Assembly (NCBI GenBank): GCA_027315345.1
Contig: DAHUYE010000085.1
Coordinates: forward strand, 1-64,000
Length of the DNA: 64,000 bases
Source: Actinomycetota bacterium
Lineage (GTDB): Bacteria; Actinomycetota; Acidimicrobiia; Acidimicrobiales; JAJPHE01
Reading direction: 5' to 3'
Position 1 is the first letter of the stretch. Each line of letters opens with the position of its first letter. Both the position numbers and the translations under genes were made by a program. Positions 34,447 to 43,656 of the stretch are shown in pieces. The notes under the pieces were generated by a model, which did not search any database, was not told where the DNA came from, and was given only the letters and a program-made list of their open reading frames with translations.

Positions 34447-36519
34447 ATGAGCGCTACCGATTCGCGTTCCGGCCTCACCGCGCCCGACGACCTGGCTGCC
34501 GAACAGGCCTATGTCGATCACGCCTACGAGTGTCTGGCCGCCATGCGCGAACGGGCCGTGTATCTGAAGAGCCTGGGGTACATGGGTGGGAACGTCACCG
34601 AAGGTGGCGTTGAGGTCTTCGACGTCCAGCAGTGGGACCGCGACAAGCAGCAGCGCATCGATGATCTGGCCGAGACGGCGGCGGCCCTCTGCTTCGGGCG
34701 GATAGATCGCGCCGATGGAGGCGGGTGGCACATCGGCCGCCGCCACGTCGAGGACGCCGACGGGGATCCGGTCGTCACCGATTGGCGAGCATCGGTCGCC
34801 ACTCCCTTCTACCGGGCCACCGTGGCCGATCCCATGGGCCTGTCCCTGCGCCGGCGTTTCCTCATCGAGGGCCGGACCCTGTCCGATCTATTCGATGAGG
34901 ACCTGGCCGACCCCGACTCGGCCGCCGCCGGCGCCTACGTCCCCGACCCGCTGCTGGCCGAGGTCACCCGATCGCGCACCGGGGAGATGCGCGACATCGT
35001 CGCCACCATCCAGGCCGAACAGGACGTCATCATCCGGGCGCCGCTGGAGCAGTGCACGGTCGTGCAGGGCGGCCCCGGCACCGGTAAGACGGCGGTGGGA
35101 CTGCACCGGGCCGCCTTCCTTCTCTACGAGCACCGTGAACGGCTGGAGCGACAGCGGCTGCTTATCGTCGGCCCCAACCGCATCTTCCTGCGCTACATCG
35201 CCCAGGTGCTCCCGTCTCTGGGGGAGGTGGCGTCCACCCAGCTCACCATCGAAGGACTGGCCGGGGCCGCCTACACGGTGCGGGCCGAGGACCCGGCCGG
35301 GGTGGCTCGGGTCAAGGGTGACGCCCGCATGGCCGGGGTGGTGCGCCGGGCCGTTCTCGATCAGGTCAGCCGGCCCAAGGATGACCTGGTTCTCATGACC
35401 CGCTACGGCTCCCTGGTGCTACCGGCGGCCGACATGAGCGCCCTCATCGACACCGGCCTGGAGCGGGTGGCCCGCATCAACGACTACCGAGCCGTGCTGC
35501 GCCAGCACCTGGTCGACCTGGCCTGGCGGGTGCACCTGGCCAAGCCCAGCAGCGACGTCACCGACCGGGAGGGCCTCGAAGCCGATCTGCGGGCCAGCCC
35601 CGAGCTCAAGGTGCAACTGGACAAGCTCTGGCCCAACCTCACCGCCGCCGGCGTCATCCGCCGTCTGCTCGGTAACCGGCCGGCCCGAACCCGGGCCACC
35701 GCCGGCCTGTTGACCGAGAGCGAAGGCGACGGGCTGGCCCGCAAGGCGTCGGCCAAGGTGGGGGAGGAACGCTGGACCCGGGCCGACCTGGCCCTGCTGG
35801 ATGAGGCCGAGGGCCTCATATCCGGCCGGACCCCGAGCTACGGCCACATCGTGGTGGACGAGGCTCAGGACCTCTCGGCCATGGAGTTGCGCATGATCGC
35901 CCGCCGCAGCCGGTCCGGTTCCATGACCGTGCTGGGCGACCTGGCCCAGGCCACTGCCCCGGGGGCGCAGACGGATTGGACCGATGCGCTCGACGCCCTG
36001 GGCGCCGCCGACGCCCGCTACGAGGAACTGACCGTCGGCTACCGGGTGCCCGAGCCCATCCTGGCCTTCGCCAACCGGCTGCTGCCCGAGGCCGCCCCCG
36101 GCGTCAAGGCCTCCACCTCGGTACGCCAGACCGGCCGGCCGCCGTTGCTCATCCGGGTCGACGCCGAGGCGGTCGCCGCCCAGGTAGCCGGCGCCGTCAC
36201 CGACCTGCTCGCCACCGATACCTCGGTCGGAGTGGTGGTACCCGACTCACTCATGGAGCCGGTGGCGGTTGCCCTGGCCGGGGCCGGCATCGCCTTCATC
36301 GACGGCCAGCGCACCCTGAGTTTGGGTGACCACGTCACCCTGCTCCCGCCCGCCTCCACCAAGGGCCTGGAGTTCGACGCCGTGGTGGTGGCCGAACCGG
36401 CCGCCATCGTCAGCGAGGAACACGGCAGCCTGCGGCTGCTCTACGTGGTCCTGACCCGGGCCGTGCAGCACCTGACCATCGTGCACTCCGAGCCCCTGCC
36501 GGCCGCCCTGATGGACTGA
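34447..36519 (+). CDS. helD: HelD-like RNA polymerase-recycling ATPase
   Basis: A 690-residue superfamily 1 helicase-like protein. An N-terminal coiled region (about 10-65) precedes a Walker A GGPGTGKTAVGLHRAAFLL, Walker B HIVVDEAQDLSAMEL and motif III TVLGDLAQATAPG, and ends with STKGLEFDAVVVAEP and LYVVLTRAVQHL. The order and spacing fit HelD, which removes stalled RNA polymerase and, in some actinomycetes (HelR), rifamycin. The insertion between the ATPase motifs corresponds to the family's secondary-channel or primary-channel arm. I found no rifamycin-associated element upstream. Confidence 0.85.
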   Translation: MSATDSRSGLTAPDDLAAEQAYVDHAYECLAAMRERAVYLKSLGYMGGNVTEGGVEVFDVQQWDRDKQQRIDDLAETAAALCFGRIDRADGGGWHIGRRHVEDADGDPVVTDWRASVATPFYRATVADPMGLSLRRRFLIEGRTLSDLFDEDLADPDSAAAGAYVPDPLLAEVTRSRTGEMRDIVATIQAEQDVIIRAPLEQCTVVQGGPGTGKTAVGLHRAAFLLYEHRERLERQRLLIVGPNRIFLRYIAQVLPSLGEVASTQLTIEGLAGAAYTVRAEDPAGVARVKGDARMAGVVRRAVLDQVSRPKDDLVLMTRYGSLVLPAADMSALIDTGLERVARINDYRAVLRQHLVDLAWRVHLAKPSSDVTDREGLEADLRASPELKVQLDKLWPNLTAAGVIRRLLGNRPARTRATAGLLTESEGDGLARKASAKVGEERWTRADLALLDEAEGLISGRTPSYGHIVVDEAQDLSAMELRMIARRSRSGSMTVLGDLAQATAPGAQTDWTDALDALGAADARYEELTVGYRVPEPILAFANRLLPEAAPGVKASTSVRQTGRPPLLIRVDAEAVAAQVAGAVTDLLATDTSVGVVVPDSLMEPVAVALAGAGIAFIDGQRTLSLGDHVTLLPPASTKGLEFDAVVVAEPAAIVSEEHGSLRLLYVVLTRAVQHLTIVHSEPLPAALMD

Positions 36520-36520
36520 G

Positions 36521-37255
36521 TCAATCCACCAGACGGAGGCCGGAGGGGGCCATGGATGCCTCCGGGGCCGAGGACAACTCGACCACGAACTCGGTGCGGT
36601 CGGCGGGGAAGACGTGCTCGGCGGTGATGACCGCCTGGCCGTCGGTGGTCCGGGTGACCCGCTCGCAGCGCAGCACCGGGGAGCCCACGGGGATCTCCAA
36701 CAGGGCCGCATCCTCCTTGGACGCCGCCCCGGCGCCGATGGTCTGGGAGGCGCCACCCAGGGGAACGGCCAGCAGGTCGTAGAAGGAGGCCCGCTCCACG
36801 TCGTCCCGGGACAGGGACGATCCCAGCTGGGCGGGCACCCATACCGTCACCCGGGCGAAGGGCAGGCCGTCGGCCAAATTGAGCCGGCGCACCTGCAGGA
36901 CCTCGGTGGTGCCGAGAATCTCGGCCACCCGGGCCGGAGCCCGCACGAAGCCGAAGTCGAGCACCTTGCGCTCCGGGCGCCGGCCGGAGGCGGCCAGGTC
37001 GTCCTCGATGGTGCCGAGCCGGCCCAGGGTCTGGCGCAGCGGCTCCACCGCCGCGAACCACCCGAATCCCTGCCTGGCCCCGGCCACCCGCTCGGCCCGC
37101 AGCACCTCCAGCGCCTTGCGCACGGTGACCCGGCTGACGGCGTAGGTTCTCGACAAATCGGACTCGCTCGGCAACAGCTCCCCCGGCGCGATCTGCCCCG
37201 CCTCGATCTGACCTCGAAGCTCATCGGCGATGGTCCGGTAGCGCAGCTCTCGCAC
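36521..37255 (-). CDS. GntR/UTRA-family regulator
   Basis: A 244-residue repressor with an N-terminal winged helix ([25 protein letters not shown]) and a C-terminal UTRA ligand-binding domain ([17 protein letters not shown]). The GTG at 37255 has GAGGAG upstream. It is divergent from aconitase with about 50 bp between, and a palindrome lies in that gap, so it may regulate acn and itself. GntR/UTRA control of aconitase is not the known corynebacterial arrangement (AcnR is TetR-type). Effector unknown. Confidence 0.85.
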   Translation of the reverse strand: MRELRYRTIADELRGQIEAGQIAPGELLPSESDLSRTYAVSRVTVRKALEVLRAERVAGARQGFGWFAAVEPLRQTLGRLGTIEDDLAASGRRPERKVLDFGFVRAPARVAEILGTTEVLQVRRLNLADGLPFARVTVWVPAQLGSSLSRDDVERASFYDLLAVPLGGASQTIGAGAASKEDAALLEIPVGSPVLRCERVTRTTDGQAVITAEHVFPADRTEFVVELSSAPEASMAPSGLRLVD

Positions 37256-37302
37256 TTGCGGCTCCTCTTCCACTTGTCCTATACTTGTATCATATAAGGA
37301 GG
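37256..37302 (+). promoter_or_regulatory. acn promoter with GntR-type palindrome
   Basis: TTGCGG (37256-37261), an 18-bp spacer and TATACT (37280-37285) make a good promoter for acn. CTTGTATCATATAAG (37284-37298), 12 of 15 bases palindromic, lies just downstream and ends within AAGGAGG, the acn ribosome site (37296-37302). Confidence 0.6.
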
Positions 37303-37307
37303 TTCCC

Positions 37308-39572
37308 ATGCCTGCGGTAACCGCAATCACCCCTGTGGAACTCATCGAGGCGGTCTACGCCCGCCTGCCCGAGCGGGTCGAGATCGGCCGGCGCCGACTC
37401 GGCCGCCCTCTCACCCTGACCGAGAAGATTCTCTTCAACCACCTCTCCGACCCGGAGGGCCAGGAGCTGGAACGGGGCCGGACCTACTCCGAGTTGTATC
37501 CCGACCGCGTGGCCATGCAGGACGCCACCGCCCAGATGGCCCTCCTGCAGTTCATGACCGCCGGCCTGGACCGGGTGGCCGTGCCCTCCACCGTCCACTG
37601 TGACCACCTCATCTCCGCCCGGGTGGGCGCCAAGACCGATCTGGCCGTGGCCGAGGAGACCAACGCCGAGGTCTACGACTTCCTCCGCAGCGTCTCGGCC
37701 CGCTACGGCGTGGGCTTCTGGAAGCCGGGTTCGGGGATCATCCACCAGGTGGTGCTGGAGCAATACGCCTTCCCCGGCGGGATGATCATCGGGACCGACA
37801 GCCACACCCCCAACGCCGGCGGGCTGTCCATGGTGGCGGTCGGGGTCGGCGGCGCCGACGCCGTGGACGTCATGGTGGGAGGGACCTTCGGCGTGCGCTG
37901 GCCCCGTCTCATCGGCGTGCGCCTGACCGGGGAACTCAACGGCTGGACCGCGCCCAAGGACATCATCCTCAAGGTGGCCCAGATCCTCACCGTCAAGGGC
38001 GGGACCGGGGCCATAGTCGAGTACTTCGGTCCCGGCGCCGACAGCATCAGCGCCACCGGTAAGGCCACCATCTGCAACATGGGCGCCGAGATCGGCGCCA
38101 CCTGTTCGCTCTTCCCCTACGACCACCACTCGGCCCAGTACCTCAGATCCACCGGCCGGGAGGCTTACGCCGATCTGGCCGATCGGGCCGCCGAACACTT
38201 GAAGGCCGACCCCGAGGTCGACTCCGATCCCCAGCGCTTCTTCGATGAGGTCATCGAGATCGATCTGTCCACCCTCGAGCCCCACATCGTCGGTCCCCAC
38301 ACCCCCGACCTGGCCCGGCCCGTCTCCGCCATCGGCGCCGAGGCCAAGGCCAACGGCTGGCCGGTCGAGCTGTCCGACTGCCTGGTCGGCTCCTGCACCA
38401 ACTCCTCCTACGAGGACATCACCCGGGCGGCCTCCGTGGCCCGCCAGGCTTCCGCCCGCGGTCTTCGGGCCCGGGTCCCGCTGCTGGTCACGCCGGGCTC
38501 GGAGCGGGTGCGGGCCACCATCGAGCGCGACGGCCTGCTGGCCGATCTCGAGGCCATCGGCGCCACCGTGCTGGCCAACGCCTGTGGGCCCTGCATCGGC
38601 CAGTGGGACCGGGAGGACGTGGCCGAGGGCCAGGTCAACTCCATCCTCACCTCCTACAACCGCAACTTCCCCAAGCGCAACGACGGCAGCGCCTCCACCC
38701 TCGCCTTCATCGCCTCCCCCGAGACGGTGGTCGCCTACGCCCTGGCCGGCACCCTCGACTTCAATCCCTTGACCGATGAACTCGACGGCGCCCTGCTCTC
38801 GCCCCCGGTCGGCGAGGAGCTTCCGTCGGCCGGTTTCGAGTCCGGCGAAGCCGGCTTCATCGCCCCTCCCGACGACGGCTCGGATGTGGCCGTCGAGGTG
38901 CACCCGAGCAGCACCCGTCTGCAGCTGCTGGAGCCCTTCGCTCCCAACCCCGAGGCCGAGCTCGATGACCTGCCGATCTTCTTGAAGGCCAAAGGCAAGA
39001 CCACCACCGACCACATCTCCGCCGCCGGCCCGTGGCTGCGCTATCGGGGCCACCTGGAGAACATCTCCTCCAACCTCTTCCTCTCCGCCACCAACGCCTT
39101 CACGGGTGAATCCGGCATCGGCCGCTGCCCGGTGCACGGCACGCCCGAGGCCTTCCCCGAGTGCGCCAAGCACTGCCGGGAGGCCGGCGTCGACTGGGTG
39201 GCCATCGGTGATGAGAACTACGGCGAAGGGTCCTCGCGCGAACACGCCGCCATGGAGCCCCGCTTCATGCGGGCCCGGGCCATCTTCGCCCGGTCCTTCG
39301 CCCGCATCCACGAGACCAACTTGAAGAAGCAGGGTGTGCTGGCCCTTACCTTCGCCGACCCGAAGACATGGGACAAGATCGGGGAGGAGGACAAGATCTC
39401 CATCCTCGGCCTGGATCAGCTGGCCCCGGACAAGCCGGTGGCCTGCCGCATCACCCATCCCGACGGGAGCAGCGAGGACTTCGAGGCCACCCACACCATG
39501 TCCCCCGAGCACATCGCCTGGTACCGGGCCGGCTCGGCCCTCAACCTCATCCGCCACACCACCGCCGGTTGA
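37308..39572 (+). CDS. acn: aconitate hydratase
   Basis: A 754-residue [4Fe-4S] enzyme that isomerises citrate and isocitrate. Cluster ligands are in [11 protein letters not shown] and [12 protein letters not shown]. Other motifs are [31 protein letters not shown] and [14 protein letters not shown]. The length is that of the mitochondrial-type enzyme, shorter than the AcnA form of about 900 residues. ATG with AAGGAGG 5 nt upstream. Divergent from the GntR regulator that shares its promoter region. Confidence 0.95.
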   Translation: MPAVTAITPVELIEAVYARLPERVEIGRRRLGRPLTLTEKILFNHLSDPEGQELERGRTYSELYPDRVAMQDATAQMALLQFMTAGLDRVAVPSTVHCDHLISARVGAKTDLAVAEETNAEVYDFLRSVSARYGVGFWKPGSGIIHQVVLEQYAFPGGMIIGTDSHTPNAGGLSMVAVGVGGADAVDVMVGGTFGVRWPRLIGVRLTGELNGWTAPKDIILKVAQILTVKGGTGAIVEYFGPGADSISATGKATICNMGAEIGATCSLFPYDHHSAQYLRSTGREAYADLADRAAEHLKADPEVDSDPQRFFDEVIEIDLSTLEPHIVGPHTPDLARPVSAIGAEAKANGWPVELSDCLVGSCTNSSYEDITRAASVARQASARGLRARVPLLVTPGSERVRATIERDGLLADLEAIGATVLANACGPCIGQWDREDVAEGQVNSILTSYNRNFPKRNDGSASTLAFIASPETVVAYALAGTLDFNPLTDELDGALLSPPVGEELPSAGFESGEAGFIAPPDDGSDVAVEVHPSSTRLQLLEPFAPNPEAELDDLPIFLKAKGKTTTDHISAAGPWLRYRGHLENISSNLFLSATNAFTGESGIGRCPVHGTPEAFPECAKHCREAGVDWVAIGDENYGEGSSREHAAMEPRFMRARAIFARSFARIHETNLKKQGVLALTFADPKTWDKIGEEDKISILGLDQLAPDKPVACRITHPDGSSEDFEATHTMSPEHIAWYRAGSALNLIRHTTAG

Positions 39573-39785
39573 ACAGCCCCCGGCCCACCGCCCGAGCCCC
39601 GATCAAGTCCGGCGGGAGGACCGGGCACATGACTTTGACCGACTGACGAATTTATATTTCAGAATGGTTACGGAACGAATATCCGTTCGCCACCAGTCGA
39701 CAAAGTACAAACTTCTGGACGGTCCGGCCAAGTTGCATCCCTCATTCCGCACCACCCGGAGTGGGCGGAGGGGGACGGACAACCA
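39573..39785. other. intergenic, no gene seen
   Basis: This 213-base gap between convergent genes has an AT-rich part at about 39645-39720. It contains GAACG (39673-39677) and CGTTC (39684-39688) flanking six bases. I found no gene and no clear terminator. Confidence 0.4.
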
Positions 39786-40850
39786 CTAACGGCGCGACCA
39801 GGGGGTGCCGGAACCGGACCCGGAGGATGAGGTGCCGCCACCCCGACCACCACCCCGACCACCACCCCGGCCCCGGCCGGAAGGCCCGGCGGGGGAGTGG
39901 CTGTGGCGGGCGGACACGGGGCGGGCCCAGGAGCGGCGCCAGGCCGCCACCTCGGGTCCGGGTCCGGAGAGCGAGGGCGAGGCTCCGGCGGCGGCCCTTA
40001 GACGGGCCTGCCACCAGTCGGTGCGGAACTCGTCGGCCAGGGCCGCCACCGAGGCCTCCAGGCGCTGGGCCACGCCCCGGGCGTCGTCCCCGGGTCCGGG
40101 GGCGATGGGGGCGCCCAGGCTCACCGCGGTGGGGCCGGGCCGGAGCCGGCCGGCGCCTTTGGGGAGGGCCTTGACGGTGCCGGCCACGTGGATGGGGACC
40201 AGGGGGACCCCGGTGCGGACGGAGAGATAGCCGGCGCCGGCCGAGAAGGTCTGGCCCCAGCCGTCCGGGCTGCGGCCGCCCTCGGGATAGATGAGGATGC
40301 TCCAGCCGTCGTCGAGGAGCTCGGCGGCCAGATCGAGGAAGCGGCGGCTGACCTTGGTGCGCTCGATGGGGATGGCGGCCAAGGAGAAGGCGAACAGGGC
40401 GCCCTTGAAGCGGGTGTCGAAGAAGTAGTCGGCGGCGCCGGCCACGACCATGTGGTGGCGGAAGCGGCGGGGGAGCACCGACAGGAGCAGCGGAGTGTCC
40501 AGGTGGCTGGAGTGGTTGGCGGCGAAGATGACCGGCCCTTCGACCCCGTCCAGGCGATCGGTGCCCTCGACCACGGGCGGGATGATTCCGTGGACCAGAG
40601 GCCGGATGACCCCGTCGAGCACGGCGGCCCGGGCTACCCGGACCCCGTAGCGGCGGGCCCAGTCCGTCTCGTAGTCGCTGCCCGTCCGGCTCTCGGGGGG
40701 CGGCATCGGAATGGAGGTGGGCCAGTTGGGGGGCGCCCACGGGAAGGCGCTGGGCCGGCGGGGTAAGCGCAGCCGGGGCAACCGATCGACCAGCCGATCC
40801 CCGAGGCGGTCGGCCAGGGCGTCGGAAAGCTTGTCGGACAGCCCGCTCAC
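39786..40850 (-). CDS. PlsC-type acyltransferase with Gly/Arg-rich tail
   Basis: A 354-residue lysophosphatidate-type acyltransferase. Motif I is FAANHSSHLDTP (HX4D), motif III IYPEGGRSPDG, with the intervening IPIERTKVS as motif II-like. Residues 1-60 are variable and start with SGLSDKLSDALADRL. The last 45 residues are low-complexity (repeated GRGGG, SSSGSGSG). The GTG at 40850 overlaps the stop of the LarA-family gene (GTGA). As the last gene of the run beginning with an AGPS-like gene, it may add the second acyl chain to an ether or ester lipid. Confidence 0.85.
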   Translation of the reverse strand: MSGLSDKLSDALADRLGDRLVDRLPRLRLPRRPSAFPWAPPNWPTSIPMPPPESRTGSDYETDWARRYGVRVARAAVLDGVIRPLVHGIIPPVVEGTDRLDGVEGPVIFAANHSSHLDTPLLLSVLPRRFRHHMVVAGAADYFFDTRFKGALFAFSLAAIPIERTKVSRRFLDLAAELLDDGWSILIYPEGGRSPDGWGQTFSAGAGYLSVRTGVPLVPIHVAGTVKALPKGAGRLRPGPTAVSLGAPIAPGPGDDARGVAQRLEASVAALADEFRTDWWQARLRAAAGASPSLSGPGPEVAAWRRSWARPVSARHSHSPAGPSGRGRGGGRGGGRGGGTSSSGSGSGTPWSRR

Positions 40851-42436
40851 GTGACCTCGGCCATGAGCATGGGCGGGTTGTGCAGATGGGTGATGGACGG
40901 GTGGGGGCCGACCACGTCGCGGGCCATCTCCAGGGCGTCGGACAGGGTGGAAGCCGACTTGAAGCCGAGGCGGTGCACGGCGGCGCTGTCCCCGCCCACG
41001 ATGATGACCCGGCCCAGATGGGCCAGGGCGTGGGATCCCCAGTACCACATGTAGAACGGATGGACGCCGTGGTAGGCGTGGCCGGTGCGGTAGAGGTGGA
41101 TGTACCACGGGTCGGTGGCGAAGCTCTCCTCGTAGCGGGTCTCGATCTCCTTGGGATCGGTGGTGTCGGAGAGCACCTGGTCGAAGAAGTCGATGTAGCT
41201 GGGATGGAAGACCGGGTCGAAGGCCCAGGGCGTCGGGTGGGACATGATGACCACCCCGCCCTCGCGCACCAGAGGCTTGTTCCGGTACATGTTGAAGAAG
41301 TACCCGAGGCCGAGGCACATGACCAGGATGGGGTTCATGACCGAGTTGACGTTGTAGGGGCAGATGTAGGGCAGTCCCATGGTGAGGACGTCGGCCTGTC
41401 CCTCTACCGGGACCAGCTGCTCCCGCAACACCTGCTCCGTGGTGGCGGCGTGGACAGCTTCGACTTCTCCGGCCTGCACGCTGGTGAGGCCCATGGGGGA
41501 ACGCATGGAGTTGAAGATGTTGCGCTTGAGCCGGTCGGGGGTGCGGTTCAAGGAGGCGGACACGGCCAGGAAGGCGGCCCGGTCCCGCAGGTTCCACTCC
41601 CACTCCCGCTTGGCCAGGAAGCTGAACTGCTCCGGGAACGGGTCGTTGTTGACGGTGGTCTCGATCTGGAAGACCTTGACCCCCGAGGCGGCAATCAGGC
41701 GGCCCATCCGCCAGTTGGAGGAGTGCAGCTCGCTGTGACGCTGGTCCATGAAGGAACGGGAGTGCTGCATGGTGTGGACGTTGTGGTGGTGGCGCAGGCT
41801 CTTGTAGCTGGCCAGGCCGGTGGCGACACTCTTGTGACCGCCGTCCATGGCCACCAGGTTGATGTTGACGTAGACCAACAGGTCGCTGGTGGCGGCCCGC
41901 TTGTTGATCTCGACGTCCTCACCCTGATCGGTGAGGCCGAGGTGGATGAGGTTGTCCGGGTCCTCGGCATCGTGTTGCTGGAGCAGCCCATGGGGGGCGA
42001 AGGCGTCGTAAATTCGGTCACCCAGGGCGTGGCGCAGCTCCGACTCGGTCATGCGCCGGTGCAGGGCCAGGGCGGCTATGAGCACGACGTCGTCGACGCC
42101 GGCGGTGGCGGCCTGATCCAACACGGCCTCGATGACCCGCTGGCGGACGTCCGGAGCCCGCATGGGGGGCAGAGGCAGGGACACGTCGTCGAAGGCGATG
42201 GTCAGTTTCATGCCGGCGTGGAGCAGGGCCGACAGGGGGGCGCTGTCGCCCATCGGATTCTCGAGGGCCCAGCGGATGGCGAAGTCGGGATCCTCGATGG
42301 GCTCGAAGGGCTCGGACGGATAGACGATCCGGGACCCGGCCGGCAGGCGTTCGAGGCGGAAACCCTCTCCGTGCCACATCAACGTCGGCGGGGTGGACCG
42401 GTCGACGTCGAGGACGAATCCGGGACGGGGGCTCAT
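40847..42436 (-). CDS. LarA-family (DUF2088) protein
   Basis: A 529-residue member of the lactate racemase (LarA) superfamily, whose known members use a nickel-pincer nucleotide. LAFDDVSLPLPPM occupies the site of the canonical DxTRPxP, so the Arg is replaced by Leu. ALALHRRMTESEL keeps the catalytic His, and DGGHKSVATGL keeps the Lys that attaches the cofactor. It is about 100 residues longer than LarA. It overlaps the ADH upstream and the acyltransferase downstream by 4 bp each. No larBCE cofactor genes are in the window. The substrate is unknown; a hydroxyacyl or polyol carbon is suggested by the family. Confidence 0.8.
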   Translation of the reverse strand: MSPRPGFVLDVDRSTPPTLMWHGEGFRLERLPAGSRIVYPSEPFEPIEDPDFAIRWALENPMGDSAPLSALLHAGMKLTIAFDDVSLPLPPMRAPDVRQRVIEAVLDQAATAGVDDVVLIAALALHRRMTESELRHALGDRIYDAFAPHGLLQQHDAEDPDNLIHLGLTDQGEDVEINKRAATSDLLVYVNINLVAMDGGHKSVATGLASYKSLRHHHNVHTMQHSRSFMDQRHSELHSSNWRMGRLIAASGVKVFQIETTVNNDPFPEQFSFLAKREWEWNLRDRAAFLAVSASLNRTPDRLKRNIFNSMRSPMGLTSVQAGEVEAVHAATTEQVLREQLVPVEGQADVLTMGLPYICPYNVNSVMNPILVMCLGLGYFFNMYRNKPLVREGGVVIMSHPTPWAFDPVFHPSYIDFFDQVLSDTTDPKEIETRYEESFATDPWYIHLYRTGHAYHGVHPFYMWYWGSHALAHLGRVIIVGGDSAAVHRLGFKSASTLSDALEMARDVVGPHPSITHLHNPPMLMAEVT

Positions 42437-43656
42437 GCGCTCCTCCAGGTTGGGCGGCGGGAGGCCGGCCGCAGATCGAAGACCACTTTGACAGCTCCTC
42501 TCCGTCCGGCCGCGGAGGCATGGGCGATGGCGTCAGGGAAGCGGTCGAGGGGATAGCGGGCACCCACCAGCCGGCCCAGTCCGGCTTCGGCCACCAGCTC
42601 GAAGGCCAGTTCGAAGGTTCGGGCCGGGGATCGCCCCGGGACGGATTCGACGCCGTAGGCGTAGGCGCCGACCAGGGAGACCTCCCGGTTCCAGAGGGAG
42701 GTGAGGTCGATCTTGACCGCCCCCGGCATGCCGGCCAGGACCACCCGGCCCTTGGGACGGACCATGGACAGGGCGGAGTCGATGCTCTCGGCGTTGCCGA
42801 CACAGTCGATGACCACATCGGCCCCGGCGGTCAGGACAGCCCCGTTGGCCAGGGACCGGGTGTGGCGGCGCACCCCCCGGACCAGGGCCTCGGGGTCGAG
42901 CACATGATCGGCGCCCAGCGAGGCGGCCAGGCGGCGTTGTTCGGGATGCTTGGCCCCGGCCAACAGGAGGGCCGGAGGCAGGAAGCGACGCAGGGCGGCG
43001 ATGACCGTGAGACCCAGGGTGCCGGCCCCGATGACCGCCACGGTCGCACCGGACAGATCGGCGCCCGTAGCGCTGGCGGCCAGGGCGGCGTGGATGCCGC
43101 AGGCAGTGGGCTCGACCATGACCGCCTCCTCATCGGACATGGAGTCCGGCACGAGGTGGATCTGGGACCGGTGGGCGACCAGGGAGGAGGACCAGCCCCC
43201 GCCGGTGTCAGAGCAGTAGCCCGTCTGCAGACCGGGCTTCAGGTGCCCGTAGGCCACCCGCTCACAGTTGCCGGTGTGCCCGGAGGCGCAGGCGGCACAG
43301 GGGGGATCGATGCCGCGGGCGGCGCAGCCCAAGACGGGCTCGATGACGACCCGGGCACCGTCATCGGCGCCTCCGTCGGCCAGCTCCCCGACGACCTCGT
43401 GGCCCGGAACGAAGGGAAAGCTCACGATGGGTTCGAAGTAGCGAGAGCTGTGGCCCTCGACGGTGGCCAGATCGGAGCCGCAGATGCCGGCCAGGATGGG
43501 CGAGACCCGCCGCCAATCGGGACCGGGCAGCTCGGGCTCGTCCACCTCAGTCAGGTGCAGGGGACCGAGACGCGCTCCGCGGCCAGGGGCGACTGAAGAG
43601 GCCACCCGGGCGGCGGCGTAACGGGGGAGTGAGCGCTCGAAGAGGAGGGCCTTCAT
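42433..43656 (-). CDS. zinc-dependent alcohol dehydrogenase (MDR family)
   Basis: A 407-residue medium-chain dehydrogenase. Catalytic zinc ligands are in GICGSD and GHEVVGE, and the structural zinc site has four Cys in GCAARGIDPPCAACASGHTGNC-like order. The Rossmann motif is VIGAGTLGLTVIAAL. The ATG at 43656 overlaps the stop of the reductase-HAD gene by 4 bp, so the genes are coupled. In this operon it may act on a fatty alcohol/aldehyde or reduce the keto group of a dihydroxyacetone-phosphate ether, which is inferred. Confidence 0.87.
   Translation of the reverse strand: MKALLFERSLPRYAAARVASSVAPGRGARLGPLHLTEVDEPELPGPDWRRVSPILAGICGSDLATVEGHSSRYFEPIVSFPFVPGHEVVGELADGGADDGARVVIEPVLGCAARGIDPPCAACASGHTGNCERVAYGHLKPGLQTGYCSDTGGGWSSSLVAHRSQIHLVPDSMSDEEAVMVEPTACGIHAALAASATGADLSGATVAVIGAGTLGLTVIAALRRFLPPALLLAGAKHPEQRRLAASLGADHVLDPEALVRGVRRHTRSLANGAVLTAGADVVIDCVGNAESIDSALSMVRPKGRVVLAGMPGAVKIDLTSLWNREVSLVGAYAYGVESVPGRSPARTFELAFELVAEAGLGRLVGARYPLDRFPDAIAHASAAGRRGAVKVVFDLRPASRRPTWRSA

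Noticed and set aside
37290-39557. A 755-codon open frame on the minus strand opposite aconitase
   Set aside because: It is a shadow of the aconitase gene caused by high GC: its protein is Gly/His/Val-rich, has no known domain, and the plus strand encodes a full aconitase.
39668-39690. GAACG...CGTTC as a possible LexA/SOS box in the aconitase-PlsC gap
   Set aside because: The usual actinobacterial SOS box has GAAC and GTTC separated by four bases; here the gap is eight. No gene starts next to it.
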